Below are positions 44,213 to 56,355 of a stretch of DNA of 64,000 nucleotides, piece by piece (position 1 is the first letter of the stretch; every line of letters begins with the position of its first letter). The stretch is from Silene latifolia (Eukaryota > Streptophyta > Magnoliopsida > Caryophyllales > Caryophyllaceae). Location of the stretch: the NCBI RefSeq assembly GCF_048544455.1, contig NC_133537.1, forward strand, positions 13,949,541 to 14,013,540, given 5' to 3'. The position numbers and the translations under genes were made by a program. The notes beneath the pieces were generated by a model. It had not been told where the DNA came from. It made no database searches and saw nothing but the letters and a program-made list of their open reading frames with translations.

Positions 44213-44303
44213 TACTCCCTGCATTTCTTTCATTTGTTTATTTTTTTTATTCTTTGTGAGAAATTTATATGAGGTAAATAACCGATTGAGACGAAGGGAG
44301 TTA
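44213..44303. mobile_element. short Stowaway-like MITE
   Basis: TACTCCCTGCATTTCTTTCA to GAGACGAAGGGAGTTA, about 90 bp. It resembles the short copy at 49992-50071. Confidence 0.55.
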
Positions 44304-44792
44304 TGTGTTTTCGATCATTAGTTAATCATTATTATTGTTGAATAATAATGATCATGATAGTCATGTATAAGATAATTTGAGAACCAAACTTCATGGAGTT
44401 TTGTATGAATGAGGTATATATGATTTTTTCAATTCCTTGATGCCAACTTGTACACCTTTATCATCGTATGAGATTATTATTGATTAGCATCTTGATTTCA
44501 AGCATTTCAGACTCATAGAAGGATATAATTCAGCAATCCCTTAAATTTATACTCGCATAATACGGCGTTAAATTATTAAAGTAAGTGAAAGATGGAAAAC
44601 TATGCATGAATTTCATTATTTATTTAATGAAATTTCACGTTAAATTCTGATTTAATCAGTCGAATAAAATTTAGGTTTGTTAAACCATGAAAACAATAAT
44701 GCATTCATATTTCATATACTGTACGTACGTAGTAGAAAACAATGCATGATTGTACTAATTCAAAGACTATTACATACAGCTAGCCTCAAACA

Positions 44793-45794
44793 TACTCCTT
44801 CCGTCCCGGTCAATTGTTGTCCTTTGGTTTTGGCCAGGGGCGGAACCAGGGGTAGGCTACTTGGGCTAAAGCCCGAGTAGTTTCTGAGGAGGAAAACAAT
44901 ATATACTGTTTGAATTAGTAGAGAATCACTAGTAGCCCTGTGTTCTGGTGGTATTCTACTTGGTTTTCACACAATCACCCCAGGTTCGATTTTCCATAAA
45001 GAATATTTTTTCCCATTTCTTTACAAAGTGTTTTTGTTTGTGATTATTTTGTACATCTGTTGTTCTTTCTTTTATTTTTTGTTTCCCATCAATTATCAAC
45101 CATTTTAAGGCTATAACAAGTGAGATATGAGATGAAAAATGTTAATTATATACTTTTCTCATGATAAAAACGGTACGGAGTATACAATTTTCAAAATTTA
45201 TCTCATAATTTAAAAAAAATGTACATTCTTTTGGAAGGGAATATGAGTACATTATTTTAATTTAATTTCACTAAAATTGTTTACAAGCGCAATTTTAATA
45301 GTTCTCTATCAAAATTGTTAGAATAATTATAAATTAGCTCAATTCAACATAAGTAATATAATATCGATGATAGTTAATAGCTTGTACTTATTAGTGGCTG
45401 TTTATATTTGGCTCAAAGGCTAGAAAACTGATACGTAAAATGTATATCCATAAAACCTTTTTATAAGTATTGACTTACGTACCAAGCCTATATTGTACTA
45501 TTGTATTAGAAATCTCGGGAGAATAATAGCATTTTGTATATTTTAAAATTTAGCCCTAGAATCTGACAAAAAAAAAAAAAAAAATTTAGCCCTAGATAGA
45601 CGGAATTCCTGGTTCCGCCCCTGGTTTTGGCACAAAGACCAAGGAAAGAGGAGAGGACTAATAACCAAATAACAAGTGGAACAAAGTGAATGAGAATGAT
45701 CAAATTACGTTCATTCTTAAAATAGAAAGGACAATAAATGATTGAGACACCCCAAAATGGAAAAGGACAACAAATAATCGGGACAGAGGGAGTA
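44793..45794. mobile_element. Stowaway-like MITE (family A) split by a hAT element
   Basis: The left part (TACTCCTTCCGTCCCGGTCA ending in GGTTTTGGC) and the right part (from GGTTTTGGCACAAAGACC to CGGGACAGAGGGAGTA) make one family A copy with TA ends once the 789 bp hAT insert and one copy of its duplication are set aside. Confidence 0.8.
44835..45623. mobile_element. non-autonomous hAT element with internal tRNA-like boxes
   Basis: 16 bp perfect inverted repeats CAGGGGCGGAACCAGG at both ends and an 8 bp duplication GTTTTGGC (44827-44834, 45624-45631) identify a hAT element. Near 44941-44993 it carries TTCTGGTGGTATTCTAC and GGTTCGATTTTC, like the A and B boxes of a tRNA gene. No transposase is present. 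Confidence 0.85.
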
Positions 45795-46121
45795 CGTTTA
45801 TACGAGAATTAGCCCAAACATTTGCATTAGTACGGAGTATTTATCATTTAGTTTAATTAGAAATTAAAATCATGAATACGGTGTCTATCGTCCATGCATG
45901 ATAAATCATATATAGGTGAGGATGAAATGCATTACGTCGATGTACTATAGTACGGACTATGGAGCAGCTAGTACTTCGTATTAACATGTAGATGTAAGCT
46001 AACTTTGTTGGTAAAGTGAAACTCATGGCCTGATTCAAATCCCGTTAGAAACATATATATCAGTCATTGTGACTCCCTTTAACTAAAAACAAACAAAAAA
46101 GCTGTATAGTATTAGTAACAT
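45795..46121. other. intergenic sequence, nothing recognised
   Basis: No gene or repeat ends. Confidence 0.5.
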
Positions 46122-46134
46122 GATGTTTCCCACA

Positions 46135-46918
46135 GACTGTCGGTTTTTTTTGTTCTTTTTTGTCGTCGTTTGTGTGATGCGTTGGTGTCCGTCTTGGTCG
46201 GGTGGTGTGAGGTCTTGAGTTTGGGGTTCTTTTCGTGTGAGAAGCTTGGTAGGTGGAGTTCGGTTTTGGCTGTGTTTTGGGTTGGGAGGGTTGCGGTGGT
46301 TTTCACCACTGTTTAATGGCTTTCTCCTGTTTTTCATATCTTCGAATAAATTTAGCCCTTAGTTCAAGGATATTTTGGGTGTCCTGTCTCATTATCCTCG
46401 GGAGGTTGGCTAAAGATTGGTGTCTGGTTCGGGTTGGATCCGTCGGTAGACGGTGCTTTAATGCATTTATGGACAGAAGATTGGTCGAGGAGAATCCTAT
46501 GATGTGGTTTGTGTACACGCTGGGTTTGTTGGTCCGTCGTTCGTGTGACTGTAGAGTCCGTTTGTCTTGGTGTAGGAGCTCATGCTCCATCGGATGCAGC
46601 CTGTTGTCTGTCATCCACCATCCCTTTCTACGCTCTTGTGGCGTAAGTGCACCACGCTCTCGTCACTCCGCAACTCACAGGTATCGGAGGCTTCCAGGGA
46701 ATGTTAGCTGCTGGCACAACGACGATAAGGCGTCTTGCGCCAATTATTTCGTACTCCACCAACTTGTTTTTGCTACCAGACATGGTCTTTTGCTAGTCTT
46801 AAATTTTCGCATAGTAGTGTTGTGTACTTACAAGTGTAATAACGGCGTAGTTTGCCTGAACTTTATGTAGGTGTACCTTTCTTTACCGCTGCCAAAAAAA
46901 AAAAAAAAAAAAAAAAAA
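46135..46918 (+). mobile_element. young poly(A) retroposon of unknown parentage
   Basis: A 759 bp body plus 25 uninterrupted A (46894-46918) lies between perfect 13 bp direct repeats GATGTTTCCCACA (46122-46134 and 46919-46931), which is the signature of L1-driven insertion. The 5' third is strongly G/T-rich. An open frame from 46253 to 46870 (205 codons) has no recognisable domain. It could be the 3' end of an L1 family different from the copy at 42797, or a retrocopied host transcript. Confidence 0.8.
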
Positions 46919-46931
46919 GATGTTTCCCACA

Positions 46932-48800
46932 ATGAGTTGATAGTTTGTATTGATGTATTAAGATGCATAGTACTCCGTATATTTCAGTTAACGAGTTTTT
47001 TTTTGAATTTTTTTTAGTAAATCGTACATACTACTCCGTATTGGTACGACCGTACGACTAAATAAAACTAATTCGGAGTACAATGTTACCTATGCACATT
47101 AATTTAATGATTTTCGTATAAATTACTTGGAAGAATAGTTATCTTTCTCTAGTTAACTCTTTATAGTAAGTAGTCTTTATTAACAAGTAAAAAGCGAAAT
47201 CACTTAATAAACTCGTTTACTTACGTTCAATCATGCATGAATTGTCTTGCACGATATTAATCGCACAAATTAAAACTTAACTGTTAGTCTTGTGTAAAAC
47301 ACTAAAACCCTTATATATTACTAACATACAATGTAATCATATTACTAACATACAATTAAAAATGAAGTTCGCAGTCATTATATAATTTACGTGTTAGTCT
47401 TACAAGCGAGATCGTCTTTTTTTAAGCAATGGATTGATACGCTAAAGGTTAGTTATCTAGATTCTAAAGACATACATGCTTTAAAGTTTTGTTTGATGAA
47501 GTTAATAAGAAATGGGTGAAAATGGTGATTAAAAGAGCCAACTAATAAACAGCTTTACTTCATTTAACTCCGTGTTTTTTTCTGGAATAAAGATCCATTT
47601 TTTCTCGAAATTAAAGAAAACAAACAAACACATGCTTAAATTGCATTGATTAACAGTAAACACGATTGGTTAATTGAGTAGCTCAAGATATATTTTGTTA
47701 CGTGATCACTCGATTATGTGAGGGTGTTATTAATTAGGCGTCTTTTGCTATTCCAACTTCAGAAAACCATGTACATTAATCAACACACCACCCACCAAGT
47801 AATTATTATGTGAGACGGTTTTACGTTGCTCGCTGTGAGACAATTTCATCATTTAAAAACACAATTAATTTATAGAAATGGATTGAATTGTCACATATAT
47901 ATGAATATATAATATCGTCTTACTTTATAATTTTTATCACCCATAATATTCGGAATGTCGTTAATTTAATATTAAATACTCCGTATTTCATACTACTATG
48001 TGACTAACTCAAATACTCATATATACGTCGTTCGATCAATTATACATATCATTGTGTTAGTCTTGTTAGAAACGGTTTTAAATAGAATTTGCAAATTAAT
48101 AGTCCGTTATTTCGAGTTTCTTACAATTATTTCTTCCAAAACAATCGAATTATTATACTCTTTTTATCCAGTTCAATTCAACCTACATGATTTTTGCACA
48201 ACCTACATACATGGCTACATACAACAAAGCCATCACATATTACTTTCTTTAATTTAATTGAAAATATAATGTTACGAGCATATTTTCATTTTTGTATACT
48301 CTGTATTCTTTTAACATATTCACGGTCAAGCTCGAAAACTGAAAAGTGAAGTGAGTAGAATAAATTTTATAAAATAAAGTACTTTTAATTTGCTAAAATT
48401 TCCTTGGATCAACTAATTCTGTAATTACTACTAGCTCGTAAATACTTGTAACAACTAATTCTTGAAAAACTATACAAACTACAAAGCAATTAAATTAAAT
48501 CTTACACACACAAAACCCTTTAAACTTCTTTTTATCTCTCTAGGATATAAATAATTATAATTACTCCGTATTAATTAATCGTATAATAATTATAATCTGC
48601 AATGTAAAATGTGATACGTAAAACTTAAATTCCCAAAGTCATAGGCCTTAACACCTACATACTACATCATCATATAGCACCTATATTTTTGGACGCATCT
48701 ACCCTTCCTTTGTCTCTAACCTTTTGTATCTCCTCTTCTTTCTTTCATTCCCAAGACACCCACCTTCCTTCCTATGCATTTTCCCAAGGGCATTTTCGTC
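46932..48800. other. AT-rich upstream region of the WOX gene
   Basis: This region contains a foldback-like MITE at 47807-47930 (TATGTGAGACGGTTTTAC .. ATATCGTCTTACTTTATAA). Nothing else was recognised. Small open frames such as 48000-48257 look fortuitous. Confidence 0.45.
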
Positions 48801-48822
48801 TTTTCACTCCAATACACCTCCC

Positions 48823-48832
48823 TATATATATA
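48823..48832 (+). promoter_or_regulatory. TATA box of the WOX gene
   Basis: TATATATATA lies 61-70 bp upstream of the chosen ATG at 48893. Its position argues against translation starting at the upstream in-frame ATG at 48689. Confidence 0.55.
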
Positions 48833-48892
48833 CCCACAACAAAAACTCACACCCACATAACTATAAAACCCTTAGACCAAAAAAACTCAAAA

Positions 48893-50744
48893 ATGGACGA
48901 TAATAGTAACAACAAGAGTAATGAACGACATCGTTCTGATCACGATAATCGTGGTGACGATGAGGAGATGATGAGGGAGGAGGGATCGGGTGTCGGAGGG
49001 TCGAGGTGGAATCCAACAAAAGAACAAATTGAAATGTTAGAAAGAATGTATAGTAATGAAGGTGTACGTACACCAACTGCGGAGCAAATACAACAAATTA
49101 CAGCACGTCTTAGAGTGTACGGTCATATTGAAGGAAAGAATGTTTTTTATTGGTTTCAGAATCATAAGGCTAGACAACGTCAAAAACAAAGACAAGAACG
49201 TCTTGCCGCTGCTGCTGCTTCTGCTAATAATAATCGTAATCATCATTTTAATCTTAATGTTAATCTTAATTACCATCATAATCATGGGATGATTAATCAG
49301 TTTGATAGTAATAGGTTTCTTGGGCCTCCTACTCCTCCACCGTTACATCATTATATTAATCTTAATAATAATAATAATTCTAATAATAATGGTTTTAGTA
49401 ATAATAATAATAATGGTGTTAATCTTCATCATCCTAACCCGATACTTCCTGCTCCTCCAATTGCTCATCACTCTTATCCCAATGGTACGTACTCTTCTAC
49501 CTTTTATTTTCCGGGTTTTATATATGTCGTTTTTTACTTTTTGAGATAAACCATTTACTTTAATTTTCAATTACACCAAGAATAATTGAAAAACTTGTAC
49601 TAGTAGACCTTTTTTTTTTCCTTTTCTTTTTTGCAACGAAAACATAATTTTATTTGTTTTTACGAGTATTTTTTGTTAGTGGATAGTTATACATGAAGCA
49701 TAATGTTATTAAGTCTTAAAATATTTATTTTCAATGGAAATTGGGAATTTGTATTGTCATACTAAAACATTAATGCTATGAGTATTTTTCTTTATTGTGT
49801 GAAAATTAATCTCCTTTTTTTTAATTAACTTGCATACATTATGAACATTATAAATTTTTAATAATGTCTAGAAAATGTTGTAGTCGTGTGTGTTTATTTT
49901 TCGTTTTAACACAAATTATATAATCTTACTAGTACGTCTAATGATAATACTAGTAACAAAATACTTACTACACACACACGTAGTAAGATTATACTCCCTT
50001 CAGCGCATTCATTTGTTTACTTTTTTCTTATTCTTTGAGAGGAGTATTTTATTAAAGGGACGGAGGAAGTATCACTGTTTTAGATCACCAATGGTTTAGC
50101 TGCACAAACGATTCTTAGCTAATAATGTAATTCATTGTAGCTTCTCCAAAATATTTGAGTGATATTGTCATATTTACAACATTTTCTCATATCGTAAATA
50201 ATGTCTCATTTTATTTTAATAAAGTCGTATTATTTTTGAATTTGTGTTGTATCGATTATAATTTGATAATTTTTTTTTGTGATTGGCAGTTATTCCAAGC
50301 CCATATTACAAGCTTCCACCAACAACCAATGACCTAAGTTACAATCATCATCATCATAATGCCCTAATGAAGAGATCATCATTATCAACAAATAATTATA
50401 ATAATGTCCATAACCCTATTATGGAACTGCCACCTGGCAATGGAAGGGTCCCACATGGGTCAACGTTGACTGGTTATTGTTCTGCTATGATGAATTGTCA
50501 CTATGAAAATAATCAAGGTCGTGAAACGATGATCAATTGTATGGGGACGAGAACTCTTGATCTTTTTCCGGTACATCCTACCGGAATTTTGGAGCATAAG
50601 CTTGGTATGAGTAGTACTAACAATTCGACCGTGAATTCTCCTCGCGATAGCTCTTCTTCGGATACTAATACCTTTGGAGATGATAAGCACCAAAGGTTGT
50701 TTGATTTCTTTTCTAGTGGACATGCTTCTTGTGAGAGCAATTAA
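48893..50744 (+). CDS. WOX2: WUSCHEL-related homeobox transcription factor, closest to WOX2
   Basis: Two exons, 48893-49484 and 50290-50744 (donor AATG|gtacgt, acceptor ggcag|TTATTC, phase 1), encode 348 aa. The WOX homeodomain spans about residues 36-101: [62 protein letters not shown] and ARQRQKQ match WOX2 better than WUS, WOX1, WOX4 or WOX5, which have ARERQ. The C-terminal WUS box TLDLFPVHP (286-294) is the TLxLFP repressor/TOPLESS motif, and LFDFFSSG near the end also resembles WOX2. WOX2 directs apical patterning in the early embryo. Between the homeodomain and the intron lies a long Asn/His-rich stretch encoded by AAT repeats, which is variable and of unknown role. The ATG at 48893 is preferred because a TATA box lies just upstream; an in-frame extension to 48689 would start before it. 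Confidence 0.88.
49992..50071. mobile_element. short Stowaway-like MITE in the WOX intron
   Basis: TACTCCCTTCAGCGCATTCA to GGGACGGAGGAAGTA, 80 bp, TA at each end. Confidence 0.6.
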
Positions 50745-53660
50745 GGTCGTTATCGACTTAGTTAAGTATCTTAGGTCTTTTGGGGATTAGAATTTATTTA
50801 GTTTTTCGTGGTGCTTTATTGTTGGCTTTTCGAGTTTTGATTTGTTCACGACTCACGGTGAACGGGTGATAATTATTGGTATACTTGTTAAAATCAACTA
50901 ACTTTGGTTATTTTGGTGTAATGATAATTACGCGACTTTGTCTTTTGGGATACATCTATTAATTTCATGCTCTTAATTAGGGTTTTATAATTTAATTGTT
51001 ATTCAATATTGCATTTGAGTTTAATTTTATTGTTTGCAAATTAAACTTGTTATGTTATTATATTCAATTTTATTTACTTTTCTTAACTCATTTCATAATG
51101 TTAGCGACTTCAATATTTAAGTGATTTAATTTGTGAATTATGAAATATAATATGTAATAACACAAATAATAGAAATCATTGACTTACAATAAGACGATCC
51201 ATGTACAAGAATTTGTGCTTCAAATTAATGTTTTCTCTATTAGCACACAAATTCTTATTTGTGACCGTTAGAAGCTTGTGATTACTCACTGTTAAATTGA
51301 ATAATGTAAAAAAAAAATGTTAAAAACGTTACAAGCATGTGACTATCACAAATAAGAAGCATGTAACTATCACAAATAAGAAGCGAAAGATCATGGACAA
51401 CATGACTATCACAGTTAGCTTTGACTAACGTGCATGTTGATCAAAATGGGGATTTGTCAAAATTGCAATCTTTGGAAAATGGAGCTAAAATAGGTATAGC
51501 TCACACAAAGAATGGCGAATAGCAAAGGCTCCTTCTGAAATTGGCTGCACATTTGCATGGTGTTTTGGTTTTCTTGTTAATACGTATTCTCTTTAAGCAA
51601 TTGGAAGCGTGTCAGAAAAGAAACAACATGAATGGCCATAGCATTTTGAAATACCCAAAATGTTATTTATACTCTTATAGACTTGTAAAAAGTGTTTTCA
51701 TCTTTGATTCTTTTATGGAAATTGTAACATACTTAGATAATAAAGTGATTGAGCACAAATTGCATAATGAAAAATCAGTAATTATTATGTGAAATGATCT
51801 TATTTTGTGAGACGATTTCATTGTGTAAGAAAACAAATCATTTATTAACAATAAATGAATGTTTTTTTCTACAAAAATAAATTGTCTCATATATAAGACC
51901 GTCTTACTTTATAATTTGTGATTTTTTTATTCGTATCATGGTTTATTTTGACGTTGTTAGAATATATTGTCTGAATTTGCCTAATGTACACGTCTTCAAT
52001 TTTTTAATACATATTTATTCTCATTTTTTTTGTGATAATTTTTTGATTTGAGTTTATAAAAGTTTCCATTTTTTAAAAGTACACCATTACATTAATGAAG
52101 CTCGCTACTAGTCAATTACATGGCCCGAGCTGAGATGAATGAGATTATATACGGAGTATAATAGTTTCAAATTACGGATATTTCAGATAATATTTATTTG
52201 GTATTTATTTATAATTTAATTTTTCATTTTCTTACCGAACTAATAATAATTTGATTCATTACTTTAGTTCTATCAAAAAAGGATAAAGTAATTTATCTCA
52301 TTTGTGTGAAAATAGGCGTATTTACTACATTACTACACACTCTTAAAAACATCATCTCAGCTCGCATAATTTAAGTGTCGTTTTCTCAAAAACAACTCTA
52401 GTTATATTTAATAAGGAAAACGGACCAATAGTTAACAAGTAGCTCAAAGACTAGCTACATCATCATATCATATCATATCATAATTTTGTTGTTTACGATT
52501 AGATATGGTGCATGATTATAGATTTATACAAGTAATGTGTATAACCAACCTATGCTTTAAAACTGACAAATACAAACAAGCAAAATATAATGTCAGTGAT
52601 AGCTCTAAGCTGTGACCTAATTTAAAGCAACCACTAGTAGTTCACGCTTTACGTAGTTGGAAATTGTGTTCAATTCTGCATGCTTTTTTTACTTAATTTT
52701 CTTATTAATTTTTGGAAAATGAGTTGGCATCACCGGATGACACTCAATCTTGGCGCCATTCTCTCACATGCAATAAGTAAGAACCTCTATAATAATAGAT
52801 GTATGTGAGAGGATGACACTCAATCTTGACACCACCGTCCACCCGATAACGCTTATCATTTGGTACTATTTTACATGGTATGAGTGTATGACTTTCTATG
52901 TTGAGAAATGATAAGGAAATCAGGAGGGTGTTTGTTTTGTTTGTATTGTCCTTTAATGTCAGTTGTGTGAAATTTATGTAACCTAATCTATCTACTGTCA
53001 AATGTGACAATTTTATCACATTTCTCAATGGTGACTTATATTGTTATGTGGTTGACTTAAATAGCTATTTTATACTATAATAACACAAATTACTCTGTAT
53101 AATATAACTGGCACAAGCTTATACCATAACACGGTCCTTCCTTTATGTAAAAACCCATTTATTTATTACAATATATTAATGGATGTTTTTTTTACAAGGA
53201 GACCATCTCACAATGTAAAATTGTCTCACACTATAATTATTATTGGTTTTGTGAAGATATCCACTTCAAATTTGGCTAATTTTAAACATAGGCAAGCTTA
53301 AGGCTTAAGCTAATGAAAAGTTTGTTATTTATCCCAAGGGATTTGTGTGCTTACTGGTTAACTATACGGAGTATTTAATAGGGAGTAACTTAACTGATTC
53401 ATTTTTGATAGAGTTGATAACATCAGCTGTTCAATTAAAACTGTTTTTTTTTTCAAATGAGGGAAGATGATACCAATTCTTTTATCCTACACCCATGTGT
53501 AGGATACTACATACTCCCTCCAACCCCCCACTCCCCACTCCCCACTCATCCTCAACTTCCTCCTTTTTTTTTTCTTTTTTTTGCTTTTAAAATTTTAAAA
53601 CAAAAAACTAACTTCCTCTTTTAAGAAAAGTTACCACAGTCATATTCAAAGTGTTACGTA
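50745..53660. other. AT-rich intergenic sequence with small foldbacks, no gene seen
   Basis: Visible items are a foldback-like repeat at 51265-51420 (GTGACCGTTAGAAGCTTGTG .. TATCACAAATAAG units); a MITE-like copy at 51781-51918 ending in AAGACCGTCTTAC; a partial copy near 53200; and a 24 bp direct repeat GGATGACACTCAATCTTG at 52735 and 52813 enclosing the inverted pair CTCTCACATGCA / TGTATGTGAGAG. No coding sequence is supported. Confidence 0.5.
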
Positions 53661-53675
53661 ATGTTACATTCACGA

Positions 53676-54523
53676 CAGGGTCGGCCCAATGGGTGTTCAA
53701 CCCGTGCGGCGGAACAGGGCCCCCAAATTTAGGGGGCTCAATATGACGCTGAGTTATTTAATAACAATACTATATTATAGTTGCGCGTTAATTGTTCATC
53801 AAATCATTGCCGTCTCAGTGGTAGAATTGTTTCCACATTTCCTAACAACCATGGTTCGAGCCCTTATACTGCAATTTTCAATTTTAATTTTTTATTTAAA
53901 AATTAATAAAACCGCTGCCACCAAGGATCGAACCTGCATCTTTATGTGAAATTTTGTACACTCAACCACGATTACTACGGGTGTTTAGTGATGTGCTATA
54001 GAAGTATAACATTATTTAACATTATCAACTATTTTTAGTATTTATTAAGAATTAAATAAATTCTATAAATTTATGTAGGTCTATTATTAATATATAAGTC
54101 AATTAATAACTACTCTCTTTTACGTACTAGGTTTCAAAAATAAGTCCCTTTTAATTATTTTTTCTAAAATTACTCCCTTAAGATATACTTTTATCAAATA
54201 TTGTTTCAAAACTCAAATTAGGTTACTTATTCCATCTGTTTTTGAACTTATTATCCATTATTATAGCTTTCAAAGTATAAATTGACTGAGTCACAAACGT
54301 AATAAGTTCATAAACAGACGGAATAAATGGCTGAAGTTGGAGTTTGAAGCAATTTGACATGCATCTTAATCTTAAGAGAGTAATTTAGAAAAAAAATTAT
54401 AAAAGGGGCCTATTTTAGAAACTGGTAAGTAATAAAAGCGGTAATTTTTAATTTACTCTTAATATATAGGGGCCTATATTTTCTATATCGCACAGGGCCC
54501 CCAAAATGCCAGGGACGGCCCTG
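53676..54523. mobile_element. non-autonomous hAT element with two opposed tRNA-like modules
   Basis: The ends CAGGGTCGGCCC and its near-mirror GGGACGGCCCTG, with a perfect 8 bp duplication ATTCACGA (53668-53675 and 54524-54531), mark a hAT element of 848 bp. Inside, CTCAGTGGTAGAATTG with GGTTCGAGCCC (53853-53863) reads as tRNA-like A and B boxes on plus. GTGGTTGAGTGTAC with GGTTCGATCC (complement of 53925-53934) reads likewise on minus. No transposase is present. Confidence 0.85.
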
Positions 54524-54531
54524 ATTCACGA

Positions 54532-54800
54532 TATGACACTATTATATTCATTTTAAATTTAGTGAATATGAAAATATTGTTTAATGAATATGTGCTTTAA
54601 AGTGCGATATTCACAATAGGGCACTATCATATTCACTTTCATTTTAGTGAATATGACAGTGTAGTTTGATGAATATGTATTATGTGGTGTGATATTCATC
54701 CCATGGTTATATTACATTCACTTTCACTTTAGTGAATATGACATTTATAGTTTAGTGAATATGACATTTATAGTTTAGTGAATATGACTTTATTTGTTCA
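54532..54800. repeat. degenerate TTTAGTGAATATGAC repeat
   Basis: TTTAGTGAATATGA and its complement-like TCATATTCACTTTC recur about eight times, including the near-identical tandem pair CATTTATAGTTTAGTGAATATGA. The hAT target site ATTCACGA lies at the left end of this block, so the hAT inserted into this repeat or its carrier. Confidence 0.6.
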
Positions 54801-56355
54801 AATATATTGAACAATAATCATGAACGCTTAATTTCATACCAAAACCGCATAATACAAAATAATTTAAGGAAAAAAAATTTATGTGATACGATATGAATAT
54901 GTCAATTACGTTGTGTGAATATGTGAGGAAAAATAAAATAAATAACAAAATATATAAAATATGATCTCTATTTGTAGAGGAATAAAAATTATAAATAATA
55001 ACATATTTTTTATTATTTTCTAATTTATTAAATTTATAATTTATTTATTATAAGAAAAAAGTTAAGAAAAGGGAGTACCATGCACCATACTCCTGGGTGC
55101 ATGGTATAATTTACCAGATGATACACTTACACATGTTGTATAGAATTTTCATACACAAATGAATAGCAATATGACACATGGCAAACCATAGTTATCTATA
55201 TTTGATTAATTTAGGGTTAGGTTAGTCATTTTACAATTATAGTTAATTCATTAACTAGCCTTGTTTACATCATTTAAGGTTAGTTTTTTTTTTTTTGATT
55301 TATTTTTCACTTTTAGCAATTGTAATTAATAAAAAACGAATTCCTAATTTGTCTAAATATTTTAATTTAAATTAGGGTTCATCCAAAAATTGAATTAGTA
55401 TTAAAAATAATGAATTTCATCAAACTTTTTTCCCCTAATTTAATTCGTTCCAAAATACGACTAAAATTTTTAAGCCGTTCAAACATAGCCATAATTTACC
55501 CATAGTTCAATTACTTAGAAAAATCGATTCATCAATTGATGATGATCGATAATTGAATTCGTGAATTTGATGATTAACCCTAATTGATATCGAATTTTTG
55601 TATCAATAATGATGAACCCTAATTCAATTTTTGGGTGAACTGCATATGTTAGCGTGGAATTAGGGTAAAAATGAAGAAAATTGAAATCTTTAAAAAATGT
55701 CGTGAATCTGATGATTAACCCTAATTGAATTCTAATTTTTTATCGGTAATGATGAACCCTAATTCGAATTGTGGGGAAAATGAAGGGAAAAAAAAGAATT
55801 TAAAAAATATGTTGTTAGTAAGGTTCGAACACACGATGTATTAGTAGGGAGTAAGTCTTTGCATTTATATGCGTAACCAATTAAGCAAGGGGTATCAGCA
55901 CAATTACTAACCAATTTCATTTTATTATATAACTTCTTAAATAATTTTTGTTTATAAAAAGTCAAAGTTTCCTATTTAGAGGCCCTAATTTTCGGCCAAA
56001 TTTGTTTCCATTATGGTGATGATTTTATTTTCCGTATTTAAGGAAAATAAATATCAAGTTATTTAAGGAATATTTTTTAATACCATATTTTTAAATTTAT
56101 TCTTAATTGATTGGAAATCTCATATTTATATTATAATTATTAATTCTTTATTTTGAGATATCAAATCCGTATCTTTATTTTTGAAAATTTAATATTTCTA
56201 AATAATTCTGTTTTAAAAATCTTATTTTTTTGCTGAGAGTTTAGGTAATAGGTTTCAAAAAATATTTTATTTGATTGTAGTTGAACGTGGAAGTTGAAAC
56301 AGACATACAAAAAGATAATATTTTTTATAAAAAAAAACCAATCGTTAACTAAAAG
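54801..56355. other. AT-rich upstream region of the FRS-like pseudogene
   Basis: Holds a diverged direct repeat of about 75 bp (55561-55635, 55702-55776) with four AACCCTAA telobox words, and a tRNA-like piece on minus near 55810-55895 (CTTAATTGGTTAC and GTGTTCGAACC). Hairpins of the type ACCATGCACC .. GGGTGCATGGT lie at 55078-55112. No gene is seen. Confidence 0.45.

Noticed and set aside
46253-46870. 205-codon open frame as a protein-coding gene
   Set aside because: It lies wholly inside a poly(A) retroposon, has no recognisable domain, and its Cys/Arg/Leu-rich translation looks like chance reading through G/T-rich DNA.
48689-48892. In-frame 68-codon extension upstream of the WOX start
   Set aside because: It lies upstream of the TATA-like TATATATATA at 48823-48832 and encodes no conserved sequence; the ATG at 48893 is the better start.
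53812-53969. tRNA genes suggested by A and B boxes
   Set aside because: No cloverleaf can be drawn from the flanks; the boxes lie inside a hAT element and look SINE-derived.
55795-55905. Possible tRNA gene on minus (CTTAATTGGTTAC, GTGTTCGAACC)
   Set aside because: The spacing between the boxes is too long and acceptor-stem pairing is not evident; at most a tRNA-related fragment.
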